Shown piece by piece: positions 61,130-64,000 of a DNA stretch of 64,000 bases. The stretch is from contig NZ_AP025314.1 of the NCBI RefSeq assembly GCF_036492835.1, positions 1,054,001 through 1,118,000 of the forward strand, in the 5' to 3' direction. The number at the start of each line of letters is the position of its first letter. Within the stretch, counting starts at the first letter, position 1. Source of the stretch: Fulvitalea axinellae. GTDB lineage: Bacteria; Bacteroidota; Bacteroidia; Cytophagales; Cyclobacteriaceae. Position numbers and translations under genes: made by a program. The notes beneath the pieces were generated by a model that did not search any database, was not told the DNA's origin, and saw only the letters and a list, made by a program, of their open reading frames with translations.

Positions 61130-61921
61130 ATGAAAAGTGACTTTACTTTCCGGTTATTACATTTTTCCTTTCTATTACTTTCCGTCACATTTATAACAGT
61201 AAGTTCTGTTGATGCACAGATCGTAATTAAGGATGAGACTATACGCATTGGTGATTGGTTAATCATTAACGATTGGGACGGTGTGGTGGTAGCGCACGAA
61301 AAACCCGCTGATCGTCATAGGTTCAGTCCATACCTCGATTTGGGAATTAACAATTGGGTGACTCCCAGTTCTCAGAGTGATGTTCCGAATGTCAAGGGCT
61401 GGGGGTCTTGGTACGTAGGACTTGGCGTCAGTAAAGTGTTTGCGGTCAATAAACATATAAGATTCAACACTGGGGTGGGTTTCAGCTGGTATAATTTCAA
61501 ATTTAAAGAAGACGACTACCGTTTAGTGAACTTGGGCGATAAGGCGGGCTTTGAGAAGGAAACCGATCCGAATATCAAGTCACTGAAGAGCAAGCTGACC
61601 ATTTCGTATTTGGACGCTAAGCTTATCCCGACATTAAATTTCCCGAAAAGCGGATTTAGCTTTGGCGTGGGTATGTACGGTGGCATAAAGCTTACCAATT
61701 ACACCAAAATCAAATACAAGGAAGACGGCGACAAAGACAAGGATAAAGACTTTGACCGCAATCATGTGAACAATTTCCGCTACGGTCTGCGTGGTGAGTT
61801 GACTTTCGGGCACCGGGTGAAGCTTTTCGGTACGTATGACCTAAATAGGGTATTTCCGGCGGGCGAAGGCCCTAAGTTGCATCCGTTTGTGTTTGGTGTG
61901 ACTGTTTTCAGCGCTAACTGA
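61130..61921 (+). CDS. Outer-membrane beta-barrel protein, paralogue of the 8702-9736 protein
   Basis: This is a 263-residue protein with a signal peptide (ends S-V-D-A-Q). The barrel shares many motifs with 8702-9736: D-L-G-I-N-N-W, W-G-S-W, F-S-W-Y-N-F-K-F, Y-G-G-I-K, R-Y-G-L-R-G-E, Y-D-L-N. It lacks the long acidic N-terminal region of that paralogue and has no sigma or anti-sigma gene beside it. An ancient duplication with one copy left outside the sigma operon is likely. Confidence 0.83.
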   Translation: MKSDFTFRLLHFSFLLLSVTFITVSSVDAQIVIKDETIRIGDWLIINDWDGVVVAHEKPADRHRFSPYLDLGINNWVTPSSQSDVPNVKGWGSWYVGLGVSKVFAVNKHIRFNTGVGFSWYNFKFKEDDYRLVNLGDKAGFEKETDPNIKSLKSKLTISYLDAKLIPTLNFPKSGFSFGVGMYGGIKLTNYTKIKYKEDGDKDKDKDFDRNHVNNFRYGLRGELTFGHRVKLFGTYDLNRVFPAGEGPKLHPFVFGVTVFSAN

Positions 61922-62102
61922 TCTTTTTTTCAATAATTTTTATTTCCATATGCAACTATTGGGCAAAGTCTCCGGTCTACCAAGTGTCCATTGCAAATGG
62001 ACGACAATTTCGTCGGGAGTTCCGGCGGTATCGCTTTTTTAAGATAAAGATCGAATAGAGAAACAATTACCCGAGAACCACTCCATTTAATACCCTGGTA
62101 AA

Positions 62103-64000
62103 ATGAAAAGAATTGCGTTAATCGCGACGCTCATTTTGATGAGCCTGGCATCGTATTGCCAAAAAATTACGGTCAAAGGTTCTGTCAAAGGCCAAGGCGC
62201 CGACGCCGAGTTTTATAATGTAGCTATTTTGAAGCCTTCGGATTCCAGCTTGGTGACCGGTAGCGCTTTTTCCGAAGCCGTTTTCAGTCTGCAAGTTTCG
62301 CCGGCCAAAGAATATCTACTGAAGGTTACTTCGATGGGTTTTCTACCAGTAGTGAAACGGATAAAAGCGGTTGGGGATTTGAATGTGGGGGAGATGGTTT
62401 TGGTGGCCGATGTGAAAGAACTTGAAGCCGTGACAGTGAAAGGCAAGAAGGCTTCTTTTACGCAGAAAAATGGCAAACTGGTAATGAATATCCAAGGCAC
62501 AACGCTCAGTGACGCCGGGACCGTTTTTGACGCCTTGAGAAGAATGCCGGGGATAAAAGTGGGGACAGACGATAAAGTGACGATTATGGGCAAAGGCGCC
62601 CCGCTGATTATCGTGGACGGAAAAGAAATCCGCGATAACGACGAGTTGAACCGCTTGCAATCTGACGATATCGTTTCTGTGGAAATCGACAGAAATCCTT
62701 CGGCCAAGTATGACGCTTCGGTTTCTTCAGTACTATATATCACGACCAAAAAGAAGAAGAAAGACCACTTGAGCCTACAGCTCAATGGCCGTTCCAATAT
62801 CGGGGAAAAATATTCGTATGGACCCGGGCTGAAGTTGAATTTTAGGAAAGGGAAGATCTCGAATTACATCACTTACGGTTATGGCGATTGGAATTTCAAG
62901 GGCGGGACAACGAGCCATTTGATTAACCGTTTTCCGGAGTACTCTTTGGAAAGTCGTACCAAGGGCACTTGGGATAACCATAATGACGGCCATCGGGTGT
63001 TTTTCGGTTCGACTTATGATTTGCCCAAAGGCGGAAGCTTGCAGGCGCAATACAGTTTCTCGGATTATTCTAACGAAAACACCAGTCATTCTACCCAAAC
63101 ATTGGCGACTAGGGATTCGGAAATAAATAGAGAAACGCATTCGGATAAAGACTCGGAAGGGCGACTGCACACAGTAGCGCTGATTTACGAGGCGAAGTTG
63201 GATAGCCTAAATACCTTGACTGTAAGTACGGATTATTCGCTGAAAGACAACGATGCCGTGTCGAGAATTCGGGAAGGGAATGTTGATTACGCCAACAAAA
63301 CCCAAACCCGAATGCTCAACGACACGGAGTACAGCGTAGTCTCGGGCAAGGTCGATTACAAAGGACAGGTAAAAGGGATCGGGATTGAGGCTGGAACGAA
63401 GTATTTTCGGACAAAGAATGACGGGGTGACAGAGTCGAGGAATCCGGAGAACGGTAATGTCAACTTCAGGAACGGAAACGAAACGTTGGACCAAATTTAC
63501 GCAGGTTATGTTTTGGCTGATAAAAGTGTCGGCAAGTGGTCTTTTTCGGCGGGGGTTCGCTATGAACGAACCGATACGGAGGTGAAATTAAACGGCAACA
63601 CCTCGCTCGATACGGCTTATGTGGGCTGGTACCCGTCGGCCTCGGTGAGTTACACGTGGGAAAACGAAATGGCGCTTTCGCTCACCTATTCCCGAAAAAT
63701 CAACCGTCCGAATTTCTGGTCGCTGAACCCGTCTATAAATTATATGGATTCCCTGAATTATAGTCAGGGAGACCCTACGCTTTCGCCCACGTCTATCGGG
63801 ACTTATAATCTGATGTTCTCTTTGCCGGCGGGCCTTTCGGTTTTCACTGAATATAAATACCTCCGGAATTCAATCATGCATACGGCCGTGAATGATCCCG
63901 TAAATCCGGAAATCGTAAAGCATACGCCTGTTAACCTGTACAAGACTGAGTATTTGAGCTTTGGAACGAATTATAACCTTAGTCTGGACAAATTTAACCT
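62103..64000 (+). CDS. TonB-dependent receptor-like outer-membrane protein, truncated by right edge
   Basis: From ATG 62103 the frame runs open to the window edge (632 residues). A signal peptide ends near S-Y-C-Q, then a carboxypeptidase-regulatory-like domain (V-K-G-S-V-K-G-Q), a plug region (V-F-D-A-L-R-R-M-P-G-I, I-M-G-K-G-A-P-L-I-I-V-D-G-K-E-I) and a large barrel of the OMP_b-brl_3 type (R-K-I-N-R-P-N-F-W-S-L-N-P). It belongs to the outer-membrane beta-barrel receptors common in Bacteroidota. The substrate is unknown; no SusD partner is in view. Confidence 0.88.
   Translation, partial: MKRIALIATLILMSLASYCQKITVKGSVKGQGADAEFYNVAILKPSDSSLVTGSAFSEAVFSLQVSPAKEYLLKVTSMGFLPVVKRIKAVGDLNVGEMVLVADVKELEAVTVKGKKASFTQKNGKLVMNIQGTTLSDAGTVFDALRRMPGIKVGTDDKVTIMGKGAPLIIVDGKEIRDNDELNRLQSDDIVSVEIDRNPSAKYDASVSSVLYITTKKKKKDHLSLQLNGRSNIGEKYSYGPGLKLNFRKGKISNYITYGYGDWNFKGGTTSHLINRFPEYSLESRTKGTWDNHNDGHRVFFGSTYDLPKGGSLQAQYSFSDYSNENTSHSTQTLATRDSEINRETHSDKDSEGRLHTVALIYEAKLDSLNTLTVSTDYSLKDNDAVSRIREGNVDYANKTQTRMLNDTEYSVVSGKVDYKGQVKGIGIEAGTKYFRTKNDGVTESRNPENGNVNFRNGNETLDQIYAGYVLADKSVGKWSFSAGVRYERTDTEVKLNGNTSLDTAYVGWYPSASVSYTWENEMALSLTYSRKINRPNFWSLNPSINYMDSLNYSQGDPTLSPTSIGTYNLMFSLPAGLSVFTEYKYLRNSIMHTAVNDPVNPEIVKHTPVNLYKTEYLSFGTNYNLSLDKFN

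Overview
The window is chromosomal DNA of a Bacteroidota bacterium, most likely a marine-type Cytophagales/Flammeovirgaceae-like organism. Supporting signs: lipoprotein and SusC/HmuY-style envelope genes, OMP_b-brl-like receptors, WG-repeat and 6-bladed-propeller lipoproteins, an N-terminally membrane-anchored SpeE homologue, two sulfatases, a GH63-like hydrolase, and promoters of the Bacteroidota type (TTTG/TTG at -33, TAnnTTTG at -7). No plasmid or phage backbone is visible. The species assignment is inference.

Layout. 1-2455 (minus): a gene running off the left edge and an XRE/S24-like regulator with a probable operator. 2682-7937 (plus): a membrane-stress cluster of DUF2170-like protein, PspA/IM30, DUF4178, Ser/Arg/Gly-rich lipoprotein, duplicated DUF350 membrane protein and membrane-fused spermidine-synthase-like enzyme; it parallels E. 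coli yjfIJKLMC. 7943-11202 (minus): ECF sigma factor, anti-sigma-like protein, outer-membrane barrel and WG-repeat protein. 11601-13136: Tat-type sulfatase. 13281-23306: a complete heme-uptake locus (HutW-type radical SAM, HmuY, TonB receptor with FRAP/NPDL, HmuS, HmuV, HmuU, HmuT and a divergent ChaN-like protein). 23400-38138: mostly housekeeping and metabolism (G3E GTPase, M49-like peptidase, ALDH7-like dehydrogenase, response regulator, helical HTH protein, HtpG, MORN-like protein, MATE pump, PlsC, GatC, Crp/Fnr, SRPBCC).

38194-38979 is a tandemly repeated tRNA array on the minus strand (three Tyr, three Gly, two Thr). 39263-45642 holds a large GH63-like hydrolase, a DUF2807 lipoprotein and topoisomerase III. 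45676-55297 is a more accessory stretch: a gene split by an in-frame stop, small membrane proteins, a propeller lipoprotein, an orphan macrodomain, an IS30-like HTH fragment, and a sulfatase lying between an intact AraC regulator gene and a decayed partial copy of that gene. 55298-56429 is a long AT-rich gap. 56430-64000 has an unidentified lipoprotein, aspS, two membrane proteins, a barrel protein paralogous to the one in the sigma operon, and a TonB-type receptor cut by the right edge.

How it works together: the heme genes form a full outer membrane to cytoplasm route (HmuY/receptor, then HmuT/U/V, then HmuS and HutW for heme handling). The PspA cluster looks like one envelope-stress module with a polyamine-type transferase as its enzyme. 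The sulfatases and GH63-like enzyme suggest use of sulfated or complex glycans.
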